Assembly: GCA_038030265.1 (NCBI GenBank)
Contig: CM075938.1
Span: forward strand, 55,483,189-55,547,188
Reading direction: 5' to 3'
DNA from: Corythucha ciliata
Taxonomy: Eukaryota; Arthropoda; Insecta; Hemiptera; Tingidae
DNA length: 64,000 nucleotides
Made by a program: the position numbers and the translations under genes. This document shows positions 1-10,680 of this stretch, piece by piece. Every line of letters starts with the position of its first letter. Within the stretch, counting starts at the first letter, position 1. The notes under the pieces were generated by a model. It did no database searches and had not been told where the DNA came from. It was given only the letters and a program-made list of their open reading frames with translations.

Positions 1-300
1 ATAAATCAGTCAATTTTTCAATGAGAGGGATTTAGCTGCTGTCAACGATGGCTATACGCATGTAGAGGTCATCATGACCCACCCCCCACAAATCATAAGA
101 AAAACAGATGGCAAGAAAAATTAATATACCTAATAAATTGTTAATGCCTCCCCTTGCCATCAACTCCCTCCACATCAACCGCCTCCTGTCTACACAGGGA
201 TACACAGGATTGACCGGCCGTGCGGCCCGGTTTCACTAGGAATATATCTGCCCCTTCTTGTTGTAAATTTTATGGCAATAAATACCTACCTACATAATAC
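1..300. other. No gene; possible LINE 3' tail
   Basis: I see no coding signal. The stretch at about 245-295 (a run reading ggcaataaata followed by repeated cctac) resembles the 3' end of a non-LTR retrotransposon on the plus strand, with an AATAAA-like signal and a short tandem tail. This is a weak resemblance only. The block ends at the target duplication of the neighbouring gypsy element. Confidence 0.25.
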
Positions 301-305
301 ATACG

Positions 306-431
306 TGTTATGTAGGATATTAGGAATTATAGTCACGCCCTTGTTGAGGTCTTTACTCCGACTAAGGCGAAGGTGTGTTCGCCTTAGCCGGTTGGCGCAC
401 GCGCTTTATTTCTTTTGTGATATATATAATA
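306..431 (-). repeat. 3' LTR of the gypsy element (minus orientation)
   Basis: This 126-bp direct repeat matches 4888-5013 with about two differences. On the minus strand it ends in ATAACA. A purine-rich tract (read on the minus strand from about 444 to 432, ending GGCGGAGAG) sits just inside and is the likely polypurine tract. An inverted motif around 363-390 (ctaaggcgaa...ttcgccttag) forms a stem inside the LTR. Confidence 0.93.
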
Positions 432-588
432 CTCTCCGCCACTTAATTTGAAAAACATTATTTGTCACGATGGAACGGAGAGGGGATTACAAAATAATTG
501 GTGCTTAACATCAAAATTGAAAACAAAATTGAAAAGTAGAAAATGATGCTTACTGAAAATAACCAAATAGTTAGCAAACATTTTAAAG

Positions 589-1300
589 TCATTGAGAAGC
601 GTTGTAAAAGTGAAATACACATAAAAGTGAAAATAACCGCACGACTGGTTTACGGACGCGTGTGGAACGCCGTAATGGAGGTGTTGGTGTTGTGTTTCCT
701 GCAGATGCCGATAGCCGTGCCCCTGCATTAGTTGGCATGCCGCTCACAGGGCTAGAAGGTAGTGTTTGTGTCCCCGGATTGTGTACGGCTGGCGGAGTTA
801 GGGGCTTCGGTGTTGATTTCGCCAAAGGTCGGTATCTGCCGGCCTCGGGTGAAGAGATCGTCTCTTGGTTCCTTGGTGGGATGGATTGTTGAGGGTGGTA
901 TGATCTCGAAATGACTGGTGTGAGACTCTCATGACCAGCAACCGACGGGGTCGGTGCCGTGTGTCGCCTGACGATTTCGTGGGGTTTCTTAACGAGACAC
1001 GAGCGAAGTTGGTTGAAGTGTCTTTTGATGACGTAACCGTCGTCGAGTTCTATAAGATAATAAGTTTTTCCCAAGCGTTCTACCACGTAGCCGTATTTCC
1101 ACAGCTTCGAATGACCGTAATTCCGAGATTGAACTCGCTCACCGAGAGCGAAACCTTTTTTGAAGATTGGCTGTGTCGCCGAATTTGTCAATGCGCCTGG
1201 AGCCATTGGTCTTAGTAGATCCAATTTGGTGCGAATATTCCGCCCATAGAGAAGTTCGGATGGAGTTTCGCCACTCGCAAGGGGGGGGTGATTCGATAGC
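589..1300 (-). pseudogene. gypsy integrase C-terminal tail
   Basis: In a different frame from the rest of pol, the minus strand reads SELLYGRNIRTKLDLLRP, the conserved end of the gypsy integrase catalytic domain. It then gives an SH3-like chromo-adjacent segment (VQSRNYGHSKLWKYGYVVERLG) and a proline- and arginine-rich tail ending RRSTRVRKPVVR. The stop is at 589. The frame switch against the preceding pol frame coincides with a run of eight G (plus strand, about 1279-1286), so it may be a homopolymer error or a true mutation. Confidence 0.85.
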
Positions 1301-3060
1301 GTTGAAGGAGTTCGTATAATGTTTCCTGTACCTTTCCCGGTGCGGCTTGCATACATTTGAGTTTTTTCTTGATTATTTGACAAAATCTTTCGGCTTGTCC
1401 GTTGGTTTGTGGGTATCCAGGAGCTATAAAAAAATAGGAGCCCAAGAAAGGGCCGGCATAGTCCATATGAACTCTTTGCCAGTTTGAAGACGGGGTTTCC
1501 CAGACGTGTATGGGTGCTGTTTGATGATTATTTTTGACATCACAGCAGGCTTGACAGCTTTTTGCCATGTCTTCTATGTCGGCATCGATACCTTTCCAAT
1601 AACAGAAATTTCTAGCAAGAGCCTTCATTTTTACTATTCCCGCGTGTGTTGTGTGGAGTTCACGCAGTACCGATGGCTGGAGTGATGTGGGTATGGTAAC
1701 ACGGTGACCGCGGAATATCACGCCGTCGTGTAGCGACAGTTCGGGATCACGGATTTTCCCGTTGAGGACATCATTTTTCAGTTGTGAAAGGTCTGGGTCC
1801 TTTTCGGTTTGTTCGGCTATTTTGATTGAAGTGACGTTTTCCGTCGAAATATGTTGAATTGTGGCTGCTTGGTTGATGAAAGCCGTGTCTACCGAGTTAC
1901 TATTTACGGGTGTATAGATCGGATTTCTGGAGAGGTAGTCTGCATTGACGTGCTGGGTTGACGGACGGTGACGTACTTTGTAGTTGAATCCCGACAAAAA
2001 TAAAGCATATCGCAACATACGAGTTCCCGTGAGTACTGGAAGTTGGTGATCTGGGTGTAGAATTGACATGAGTGGTTTATTGTCTACAATCAGAGTGAAT
2101 GGTCGCCCGTAGACGTAGTCGTAAAATTTTTTACAGGCCCAGTAAACGGCTGTTTCCTCCTTGTCCAACTGGGAATAGTTACGTTCGGCTGCTGTAAGTG
2201 TTCGCGACGCAAACGCGATAGGGCGTTCATGACCGTTCGGGTAAATGTGAGAGAGGACTCCCGATAGTCCGACCGGGCTGGCATCAGTTGCCAGCGTTAC
2301 CGGTAATTGAGGGTCGAATGGTACGAGCACTTCGTCACTCGCAATGTTGGACTTAATAGTTTGAAAAGCCGTTTCGCAATTTTTATTCCAACTGAATTTT
2401 GCGTCTTTACGCAGCAGTGAGTTGAGAGGATGTAGAAGCGTTGACGAATTTTCAATGAACGGCGAATAATATTGAACCATTCCGAGGAACTGGCGTAGTT
2501 GATCGGTGTTTTGTGGGCAGGGGGCGTCAACGATGGCTTTGACCTTTTCAGGGGATTTGTGTAGCCCTTCACTGCTGATGACGTGGCCTAAGTACTGGAT
2601 GTGAGTTTGGAAGAATTTACATTTTTGGATATTAACGTGTAGGTTATGGTCTTGTAATTTTTCGAAAAGTTTGTAGAGACGTTCTCGGCATTCGTCGATG
2701 TTGGATCCTTGTACTATCAGATCGTCGAAGTAGGCTGTAGTTCCGGGGAGGTCACGAACGAATTGATCAATGAACTTGTGGAATTCATTAGGTGCGGTCT
2801 TAATTCCGAAAAATAATCGGTTCACCGTATATGTTCCTCTGTGAGTTGACAGCGTCTGAATTTTGGTGCTCTCCTCATCGACGGGTAGGTGAAGATATGC
2901 CTTGAAGATATCGATAGAGCAAAAATATTTTCCACCTCTTAGCTTATGGAAAAGATCTTGAATTTTTGGTATCGGATAGTGCGCGTCCTAGAGTTGTTTA
3001 TTGACTGTTGCTTTGAAATCCGCACATATCCGCACCTCTTGTGAATTTTTGGGAACAACC
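1212..3060 (-). pseudogene. gypsy reverse transcriptase, RNase H and deleted integrase
   Basis: This continues pol. The upstream part (3060-2826) reads as RT but holds an in-frame TAG at 2990-2988. From 2825 a 537-codon frame stays open. It carries RT motif C as YFDD (residues about 33-36), the RNase H motif TLATDAS (about 182-188) and an HHCC zinc-binding integrase N-terminus (HTTHAG...CQACC, about 393-428). In the integrase core, HMDYAGPFLGSYFF is followed directly by PGYPQTNGQAER, so the middle of the catalytic core, including the second catalytic Asp, is missing at about 1430. Polymerisation and integration could not be completed by this copy. A frame break at a C/G homopolymer near 1280 separates the C-terminus. 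Confidence 0.92.
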
Positions 3061-3061
3061 A

Positions 3062-3613
3062 CTAGGGGGTGCCCCATTCAGAGTGATCGACCCTAGTAAT
3101 TATGCCTTCCGATTCCAAACGGTCGAGTTCTTTTTCTACTTGTTCTTTCAACGCATAGGGGACAGGTCGAGGTTTGAGAAAAATGGGAACTGCGTTGTCC
3201 CGAAGTTGAAGTGAACATTTGTGGTTGGGTACTTTCCCGACTTTTTGTTCAAGGACATCTGGAAATCGACGTTGAAGTTCCTCTATTGTCGAGTTATCAA
3301 TGTGGTGATTAATGTCATCGAAATTTATTTGCAGATTCCGGATCCATTCTCGTCCTAATATTGCGTTTTTTGAAACGTCCACTAAATAGAGGTTTTCCGA
3401 GCTCGCGTAATTTTTGTACTCGGCCCGAACACGTACGACTCCAACGGGTTTGAAAGTCTGGCCAGTATAAGTTCGGAATATAATAGGTGTTTGATGAATC
3501 GGAATTTGGAGTTTTAATTTTTTGAAATCGTGGATATTAAGAATGCTAACGCGGCTGCCCGAGTCGCACTCAAATTTGATATTTTTGCCGTTGATTTTGA
3601 CATTGGCGTACAT
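3062..3613 (-). pseudogene. gypsy protease and N-terminal part of reverse transcriptase
   Basis: The open frame carries the retropepsin catalytic motif DSGS near residue 17, followed by the ILGREWIRNL segment typical of gypsy proteases. It then enters the start of reverse transcriptase (KPRPVPYALKEQVEKELDRL, then SEWGTP). The frame ends in TAG right after SEWGTP at about 3062-3065, while the reading continues in another frame, so a one-base frame break lies there. Its product would mature the Gag-Pol polyprotein. It is called a pseudogene because the polyprotein is interrupted. Confidence 0.9.
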
Positions 3614-3751
3614 CTTGTCGTCGATTTGAACATCGCTGGAGAATACGTCTTCGATTTGACTGAGGAGGTTGATAGACAGGGATTCAGTTGAGGAAGTCTC
3701 GTTTATTTGAAATACTTTGGAAGACGCCTTCTTTTTTAAGTGAGACGAAAT

Positions 3752-4788
3752 ACAAACTTTACTGATGTGACCTCGTTTGTTGCATTTATCGCATTTTAAT
3801 TTATTTATTATTTTACACTGTTTTGAGGAATGATTATCGCGACCGCAATGTAAGGATAAATTTTGAAATCCGAGTTGTGATAATTGGAGACTACGGGAAC
3901 GGGGTGGTTGAGGCGTGTGGGAGTTACGGATGGATGAGCGGGGTAGAGGTCTCTTCTCCTTCGCCGTACAGCTGAGCTTGGAATTCCCAGAACTCTTGAT
4001 GTTGTGAATCGTATCCCCGTATAGGAATGAGACATTTCTTTATTTTGTAACTTTGACGCTTCCACTGCTAACGCTATGTTAAGAGTCTCTTCCAGCGAAA
4101 TGTCTGCCTGTTGCAGAATCTTCTCTCTGATCTCGCTTTCACGCAATCCCCGTATAAATTGCGCTCGAAGCATCAGGTTTAGAAACGAAATGTTACATTC
4201 AGCGGATTGGCACGTAGAAGTGAAAGAGGCCGTTTTAGCGAGGTGTTTAAGCGATGTAATAAAATTTGAAATTGACTCACCATTTTGTTGTGTTCGAGAG
4301 AAGAATTTATGTTGCTCTGTTAGTACGTTAGGTCGAGGATTTAAGTGTTCTCTGAGCAGTTTGATTATTTCATCGTAAGATTTTGAAGCAGGCAATTCCG
4401 GTGTTGTTAAACTCGTCAAAAGTTGATAGTGTTTAGATCCAAGGCAGTTCAAAAGTACAAGAGCCTTCGCCTCTTTAACGTCTGTTCCGGTTCCGGTTAG
4501 GCCTTTGAGGGTGAAATAATTGTCGAGGCGTTGTATATATGTGTCGAAGGACTCGGAAGAATCATCGAATGTTTCGAACGTGAGGACCTGATTTTGAAGA
4601 ACATCCTTCACCGAACGAACGGATGATAAACTGGGACCACCGGCGGGGGGTGGTTGAGTCCATTGTTGCAGATCGAGGCGGTGAATGAACGAGTTTAACG
4701 TATTGATGAGCGCCGATAGATCCTGAGCTGGAGGAGCCGGCGGTTGAGGGTGGTGGTGAGCCGGAGGTGGCGGGTCATTGTTCGCCAT
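3752..4788 (-). pseudogene. gag region with zinc knuckles, frame-broken
   Basis: The likely start is at 4788 on the minus strand. The protein begins MANNDPPPPAHHH and has a proline-rich N-terminus, then a helical capsid-like part (residues about 55-235) with the usual gag spacing of hydrophobic residues. The 4788 start is preferred over the upstream ATG because the upstream residues are a hydrophobic low-complexity leader next to the LTR. The open frame runs to 3808, but the gag-like frame is lost at about 3950-4010. In another frame, 3752-3793 encodes an intact CX2CX4HX4C knuckle (CDKCNKRGHISKVC), preceded by a second knuckle whose first Cys is Ser. Gag packages element RNA. The frame change could be a mutation or a sequence error. 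Confidence 0.85.
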
Positions 4789-4887
4789 GTTGTATGCGCG
4801 GACAAAAAAAAAAGAGAAATATAAACTTAAAATAGAAAACACAAAAAAAAAAAAACTAAGCAAAACTAGTTCTCCTCGTCGCCATAC

Positions 4888-5013
4888 TGTTATATAGGAT
4901 ATTAGGAATTATAGTCACGCCCTTGTTGAGGTCTTTACTCCGACTAAGGCGAAGGTGTGTTCGCCTTAGCCGGTTGGCGCACGCGCTTTATTTCTTTTGT
5001 GATGTATATAATA
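4888..5013 (-). repeat. 5' LTR of the gypsy element (minus orientation)
   Basis: Partner of 306-431, with the same length and about two base differences. Immediately inside it, on the minus strand, reads TGGCGACGAGGAG (about 4884-4872), which is placed as a tRNA primer-binding site should be. I do not assign the primer tRNA. The ATACG target duplicate follows at 5014-5018. Confidence 0.93.
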
Positions 5014-5119
5014 ATACGTATACGTATAACTACGTATAAACGATGTAGCTATAGTTGCCAACACCGCCAACTTCACCCCGTAGAGGACTATTGTTGACCA
5101 ACCGGTTCAGCCAAGGGAC

Positions 5120-5565
5120 TTGAGAAATTGAGTGCTAAAAAATATCCAATATTAAAAATAGCCATTCCAACCGTAAAGATGGACAAACAGACTATGATTC
5201 GCGCCAAAAAAAAAGCCAAACCTTACGATTCACGCTTTGAAAATGGCTATCTATTTTCTATTATATGGCTAACTATTTTCCGACGATTTTCACTCTATAA
5301 ATGGCTCTATGGGGCTATAGTCTGACTTGAACTCATGAAGTGACTAAACTGACTGAATCTACGCGCCCTGAACAAGGCCAAACTAACTGCCTTAAAAAAA
5401 GCAAAAATGACGATTCACGCCTTGAGCATTTTTCAGCATAATTATAACGCTTCCTGGCCTGATAATGGTAAAATTGACCATTCTCGCGCCGAAAATGGCC
5501 AACCTGAACGTTTGCTCAACATGGCTCAATACTATTTGCGCTTCACCTGAACGGACTATTCATGC
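5120..5565. repeat. Degenerate ~30-bp minisatellite, family A
   Basis: Repeated variants of AAATGGCCAAACTGACnATTCACGCCCTGAA occur at imperfect ~25-35 bp spacing. The same family recurs at 7250-7750, 9640-10200, 12330-13100, 25850-27200, 31080-33280 and 36660-36770. No gene is seen in 5019-5560. Confidence 0.7.
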
Positions 5566-5639
5566 CCGAAAACCGGCTTCGGGGATTGTGCCCAAAACTG
5601 GCAAAATTGAAGATTTGCTGCTTTGAAACTAGTGATACA

Positions 5640-5785
5640 CGAGACCGAGACCGAGACTTACGTGTCTCGGTCTCGGTCTCGGTCATTAGCATGATGATCT
5701 CGGTCTTGCTCTCGGTCTCGTACTTAAAAAGTCGGTCTCGGTCTCTTCTCCTAAGTCTCGGTCTCGTCTCGAAAGTCTCGGTCTA
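5640..5785. repeat. (GAGACC/GGTCTC)n hexamer array, partly palindromic
   Basis: A GAGACC-type array flips to TCTCGG-type, so the block can fold back on itself. Just upstream lies gtgatacacgagaccgag, a variant of the gtgatgcaccgag end seen at 41391 and 9605. This suggests the array belongs to a small transposon family. 5790-6130 holds G- and C-homopolymers and no gene. Confidence 0.7.
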
Positions 5786-6129
5786 ATGACTGAAGGTGGA
5801 CGGGGGGGGGGATCAAAACCCTTCTTCCTCCCACGGTTCACCCCCGCCACCAACCCACCTATACGTTTAGAGTGATTTTGACAGATTCCCCGGTTACCCC
5901 GCCCTCACGGGAAGCTGGTGATGGAGCATTTAATTTACAAACCCCCCCCCCCTGCAAGTGAATTCAGCCCCCTCCCCTGGAGCTTGTCAAATCCTTTAAA
6001 CATAGGAGAGGGGTGGGGTGGGAAGGTGGTCGGGGAGTATATGGCGAGTGGGAGGGATTTCGATTACCTCCCCCTAAGAGAGGTCCCAGATCCGCCCTTG
6101 GATCTATACGTATACATTTTGTGGGCCAT

Positions 6130-6477
6130 GTAAGGTCAAAATGCTACACTTTAGGGGGGGGGGGGAGTCTACATCCGATCCAAAAATGGGCGTAAAAATG
6201 GGATTAACCCTAGTAGGCTAGTACAGGTATTGTCAAATCGCTGAAAACTTGTGTGGGGAGGGGGTTATTCTATGAGAGGGTTTTCGATCCCCCCCCCCCT
6301 TTAAAAGGTCTCCGATTCGCCCTTTGATGCTTGATGCTATGTGTGTAGGTCACAGTATTCCAAACTGGAGAAATTAGAGGCACGCTATTTCTGCACGAAA
6401 CGAATCGAATTCAGGCCGGTCTTCGGTCCGGGCTAAAGACCCAAACCGTTTCCGGAGAGGGAAGCATTAGATTGGGT
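6130..6477 (+). repeat. Dispersed repeat, left part; inverted copy at 41635-41985
   Basis: From about 6186 (ggattaaccctagtaggctag) to 6477 this matches the reverse complement of 41985-41687 with scattered differences. It includes the segment around gaccggcctgaattcg-like sequence and the stretch ending gcattagattgggt. The remainder of the repeat continues at 8228-8300, because a hAT-like element has inserted between. Confidence 0.85.
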
Positions 6478-7173
6478 CAGTGGCGATTTACGGGGTGGGT
6501 TTTGGGGGTTTAAACCCCCCCCCCCCTAAGAAGATGGCGTATGCTATTGCTGGTCATTGGAAAGATTTCTTTTATCTTTACCAAGGCTGCTGAATAAGGG
6601 TCGCGGCACAGATGATTCCTATAGACCCTCCTCCCCTGTATTCGTCCCTCATCTACAACGCAGCCAGTAGTGCATCGATGAAGGGGTGAAGAGGTGGGCA
6701 GCCATAAAATTGATAGCGTTTTCCATTTGCATAAAATTCCGCTGTATCAAAAATATATAAAAGAGGAAAAAATAGATAAAACTCGCTAGAATTGAGGAAA
6801 CTCCATAAAATCGCTAATCCACATGACTAAGAAGGGCAGTGCTAAAAAGGAGAAAACGGATCAATTTAAGAAAATTCCCTAATTTACAGCTAAGATTGAG
6901 GACTGCGGTGATTCGCGGCTAAAATTAAGAAATTAGCGGCGCGCCGCGATAAAATTGGCCGCACAAATTGAGAAAAAGCGCTGATTGTGAAGCTAAAATG
7001 GAGAAAAACGATAATTCACGGATTTTCTAATTCGGGGCTGAAATTCAATAGTCAGCGTGATATTTTCAAGCCGCGAATCGTCAGTTGAGCTACTTTTAGA
7101 AAGCGTTGAGCAGGTTTTGCGAATTGTATGGCTTGTATAGCCAGTTTGGCCAATTTTAGGGCGCATAGTCAAT

Positions 7174-7213
<40 letters not shown>

Positions 7214-8219
7214 TTATTTTTTTTCATTTAAAAGCCGCGAATACGATGTCATACCAAGGCGAGAATAGTCAGTTTGGCTATTTTTTGGCGAAATACTGGT
7301 CGATTTTACCATTTTCAGGGCTGGGATAATAATTTATATAAGCGCGTTCAGGGCAAGAATGACGTCAGTTAAACATTTTTGGAGCTCGTAAAGTCAGTTT
7401 GGCCACCTTTAAAGCGGCGCATCCACCAGTTTGGCTGTTTTTAGCGTGCTTAGTCCCATGAAGGTTATAGTTTGACCACTATTGGCGCGCCAATGGTGAA
7501 TTTTGCAGCCTTCAGGGCAGGAATCATCAGTTTAGGCATATTCAGGGCTTGAACCGTCAGTTTAGCCAATTTTTTGCACTTGGAGTCAGTTTGGCCATTT
7601 TTAGAGAGGTACCTAATTGCCAATTTTTAGGGTATAATTAGTCGCAGTTTAGCCGTTTTCAAAAGGCATAAATCGTCAGTTTTGCTATTTTGGGGCGCGA
7701 TTATAGTCAGTTTAGCCGTTTTTATGGTGGAAATAGCTATTTCCAGGTAGTAATAAATCGCTGTTGAGTCATTTTTAGTAGAGCGAAGGACACAATTCCC
7801 CCCCCCCCTTGAGGAATCCTGGATCAGCCGTCTGCTCAAAGATATATCGCTTAATGTAGATAAAAAGCTCATTCGCTGCTCAACTCGAGAAAATACGTGG
7901 CTGAAGTGGACAAGATGCGATCATTCGCTGCTGAAACGGGGAAAAACGAATAAATCGCGGATCAATTTGAGAAAACCCGTTAATTCACGGCTAAAATTGT
8001 GAAAAAGTGCTTATTTCGCGGCGAAAATTGGGAAAACACCAATTCGTGGTTACTACACAGGCAAGTTTCGGGCTAAAACTAAGAATTAATAGAGAGTTAA
8101 TCGGACTTACGAGCTTATCCGATGGAAAATAGAGAAAAATACAGTTAATTCGCATTTTCCGCAAGAGTGGATTTATGGTGTGTAACCCCTCCCAAGACAA
8201 AAACCTAGATCCGCCACTG
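6478..8219. mobile_element. Non-autonomous hAT-like element filled with minisatellite
   Basis: The ends are CAGTGGCG (6478-6485) and CGCCACTG (8212-8219), flanked by the perfect 8-bp duplication gattgggt at 6470-6477 and 8220-8227. An 8-bp duplication and CAGTGGCG-type ends are characteristic of the hAT superfamily. The uninterrupted target is present in inverted form at 41687-41694, which confirms the insertion. The 1742-bp interior encodes no transposase. It is made of ~28-bp units around attcgcggctaaaattgagaaaaa (6770-7080 and 7870-8170) and family A units (7250-7750), with a T-run at 7170-7211. Confidence 0.88.
7170..7211. repeat. Poly(T) tract
   Basis: An almost pure T-run of about 40 bases sits in the hAT-like element between two minisatellite types. 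It could be the tail of a small retroposed insert on the minus strand, but no body is recognised. Confidence 0.8.
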
Positions 8220-8381
8220 GATTGGGTTCATTTGTTGAGTAAAAATATCTATACCAGTGCTATATGCACCGAGCTTTTTGGATCACACCGAGACCGAGAC
8301 TTTGACCACAATAAAAACATCTGTTTTAATGAATTTCAAGGGTTCCTTAATGTCAAGGAACGTTCATAAATACGGTCATTA

Positions 8382-9484
8382 GGCCCGTATTTATGAACGT
8401 TCCTTGAAGTTTCCTTGAGTCAAGGCCTCCTTGAGAAGCCTTCCTTGACAAGTTTTCGTATTTATGAAACTTCCTCGAGTTGAAGGCTACCTTGACTTCA
8501 AGGAAGCCTTGGAAAAAATCGTTCCTTGAACCAAGGTAGCTTGTGATCTGCCTTGAGGCTTCCTTTACTTCGGTCGGAAGCCTTTTCGAGCGGCGCGACA
8601 ACGAGCGTACATCCCAAAGGCTCAAATTGAAAGTGACATCGTCCACTGTAGTGAATTAAATTTAAGCCTTTTTTGATGTACGAGCGTTGTATAGCGCCGC
8701 TCAAAAACGCTTCCAGTTGACGCCGGCCATATCTATTATTTCAATTTGGTTTCGCATGTCGGTGTGGAAATTAATAAAAAAAAAAAATCTATGGAAGGAA
8801 ATGATGACTTCATTGAATATTTGCTCACAAAGTAAATTATTGTTAGGGTCACGACAGTAATTGCGGTCTATTGGCCCTCTTGGGTTTGAATACTCTCAGA
8901 AGGTCCGGCAAAACAGCGATACGAACCGTCGTAAGAGGGATGAAGAAAATGAGGAAGGGGCCAGATTGCTTCAACGGGCCCTGCCCCACACTTACTTTCC
9001 GTCGGGACAAGTACATCCGTCATCTCGGAGAACGAAATTCTTGGCCTCGGCCATAGCTGTTGTAGCATTGTCGACAGCTCCCTGGATTTCACTGGTAACA
9101 CATGCGAGCAGGAAATCGGCACGAAGATGGTGGGACCCTCTCTCTTTTACCGGGCAGCTTTAAGTAAAATTATTTCAGTTATAAAATGAATTTAAATGAT
9201 ATTCATATTCAAACCAGATGATTTATTTCACTACTGTACTGGCGCACTAAATGAAACGGCGCTTTTCATAGGTATAATCGGCGTCTAGGGAAAACTAGGT
9301 AGTAAATCGTTCCTTGTCAGTCCCTTGAAGGCGACCTTGGTAAAGGAAGCCTTGAGCCAAGTGAAGGAACGTTTCTAAATACGAAAAATGGCCAAGGCGT
9401 CCTTCTCAGCAAAGGGCGCCTTTCTCGAGGACGCCTTGACTTCAAGTCGAGGAGCTGTTGAAGGAACGTTCATAAATACGGGCC
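8382..9484. mobile_element. PIF/Harbinger-like non-autonomous element, TTA duplication
   Basis: The terminal inverted repeat GGCCCGTATTTATGAACGTT (8382-8401) matches the reverse complement of 9465-9484 almost perfectly, continuing into ccttgaag. TTA lies directly outside both ends (8379-8381 and 9485-9487). A three-base TTA duplication is typical of PIF/Harbinger. Inside, variants of ccttgac/tcaagg recur in both orientations near the ends. Short open frames at 8861-9163 show no family I recognise. A further partial copy of the end sequence sits just outside, at 8351-8378. Confidence 0.75.
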
Positions 9485-9486
9485 TT

Positions 9487-9612
9487 AGTCTCGGTCTCGT
9501 CTCGGTCTCGGTCCAGAAAATGCAATCTCGATCTCGGTCTCGGTCCGGAAAATGCAATCTTGATCTCGGTCTCGGTCTCGATTTCGAGACCGAGACTTTT
9601 TCTCGGTCTCGG
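9487..9612. repeat. (TCTCGG)n array ending in ggtgcatcact
   Basis: TCTCGG hexamers flip to GAGACC near 9590 and then reach ctcggtgcatcactatttg. The boundary ggtgcatcac is the reverse complement of the gtgatgcacc boundary at 41391, so this is probably one end of a small element family. The left part, at 8283-8300, was split off by the Harbinger-like insertion. Confidence 0.65.
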
Positions 9613-9639
9613 TGCATCACTATTTGAAACGCGGCCTTC

Positions 9640-10200
9640 AAATGGCTAAACTGACAATTCACGCGCTGAATATTGCCAAATAGTTCTGGCTCCAAATAAT
9701 CTGCATCTACGCGCACTAAAAATGTCTGAACTAACGATTGGGCCATGACAATGCCAAAAAATGATGATTCTTGATATAAAAATGACCAAATCGACGATTC
9801 GTGGGCCTATATTTTTAATTACCTTCACCGAAAACTCAGGCCATGAAAAAATGACAAAACCACCCATTCGTGCTCCAAAATGGCCAAACTGACCTGTAAA
9901 ATGACCAAACTGGGCATTCCTCTCTATAAAAAGGCCAAACTTGCCGCTTCCTGCTCCAAAAATGACCAATCTAACCATTCGGACTCTAGATTGGCAATTT
10001 GAAGATTCATACCCTGAAAAAATCATCACATCGACTATTCGACGGCCTAACAAGGGCGCCCTAGAAAGGCCATACCGACAATTTTTGTCCTTCAATTATC
10101 AACTGACCATTCGCGCCGAAAAAGAGGTTTGACGGACTTTTCACTCCAAACAAATGCCTTGATGGACTATACAAACCCAAAAAATGGTAAAAGCGAATGA
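9640..10200. repeat. Degenerate minisatellite, family A
   Basis: Units like aaaatgaccaaactgacnattcgcgctc recur about every 30 bp with many changes. Open frames here (for example 9646-10095 on the minus strand) are by-products of the repeat. 10200-10600 holds an imperfect inverted motif (tgtttagatgtg...ctaaacaca, 10247-10305) and nothing else recognised. Confidence 0.65.
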
Positions 10201-10605
10201 GAAAATGGTTGAAATTAGTACCTCAAATTGACCAATCTGGATACGTGTTTAGATGTGTAACTGGACATGTGTTTAGGTGTGATTCGTACCTGGAAAACGT
10301 CTAAACACATGATACGCCTGCCCCTTAAATGTCAAAAGTGACCATAGAAATTTAAATTACCTTTCGTACTCTAAAAATGACCTGACCATGACTATATTGG
10401 CGAAACTTTGGAGTTTGTATAAAGATTGATATCGCTTCAGGCTGCGTGAGAAAGTGTGATGCCAAAATAAGGTATCAACTTGACTAGTTTCGGATATATC
10501 AAGTGCTTGGTGAATGGTGAGGGGTAGTTTTTCTCATCGTGGGGAGGTGCATTCAAGTCACAATGACTGTTCCACATTCGCGTGTGGTGGAAAAGATCAT
10601 ATTTG

Positions 10606-10680
10606 AACATTTTTGGCGTAATTAGCAGCGCATTGGAATAGCATTCCGGTTACGGGTTTAAATCCCGCCGGGGAGCCTAT
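10606..10680 (+). pseudogene. tRNA-derived remnant
   Basis: The sequence reads like the D-arm and T-arm of a eukaryotic tRNA. An A-box-like stretch is ggcgtaattagcagcgc, and the T-arm with B-box is ggttacgggtttaaatcccg, closing with gggagcc. The anticodon stem-loop is collapsed (ggaatagcattcc leaves only three loop bases) and the 5' acceptor strand does not pair, so it is not a working tRNA. It could be the head of a SINE. 10680-11160 has no further recognisable feature. Confidence 0.5.

Larger units (their letters stand above)
306..5013 (-). mobile_element. Ty3/gypsy LTR retrotransposon, nearly full length, pol broken
   Basis: A 4.7-kb element on the minus strand bounded by two 126-bp direct repeats (306-431 and 4888-5013). 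The 5-bp duplication ATACG lies immediately outside both ends (301-305 and 5014-5018). Reading on the minus strand the order is LTR, gag, zinc knuckle, protease, reverse transcriptase, RNase H, integrase, LTR, which is the Ty3/gypsy (Metaviridae) order. The LTRs differ at about two positions, so insertion was recent. Nevertheless the coding part carries a stop, several frame breaks and an integrase deletion, so this copy is not autonomous. The short LTRs and paired zinc knuckles recall the mag-type lineage, but I cannot assign a clade. Confidence 0.95.

Noticed and set aside
9646..10095. 149-codon minus-strand frame as a gene
   Set aside because: It lies entirely in family A minisatellite and its residues follow the repeat unit.
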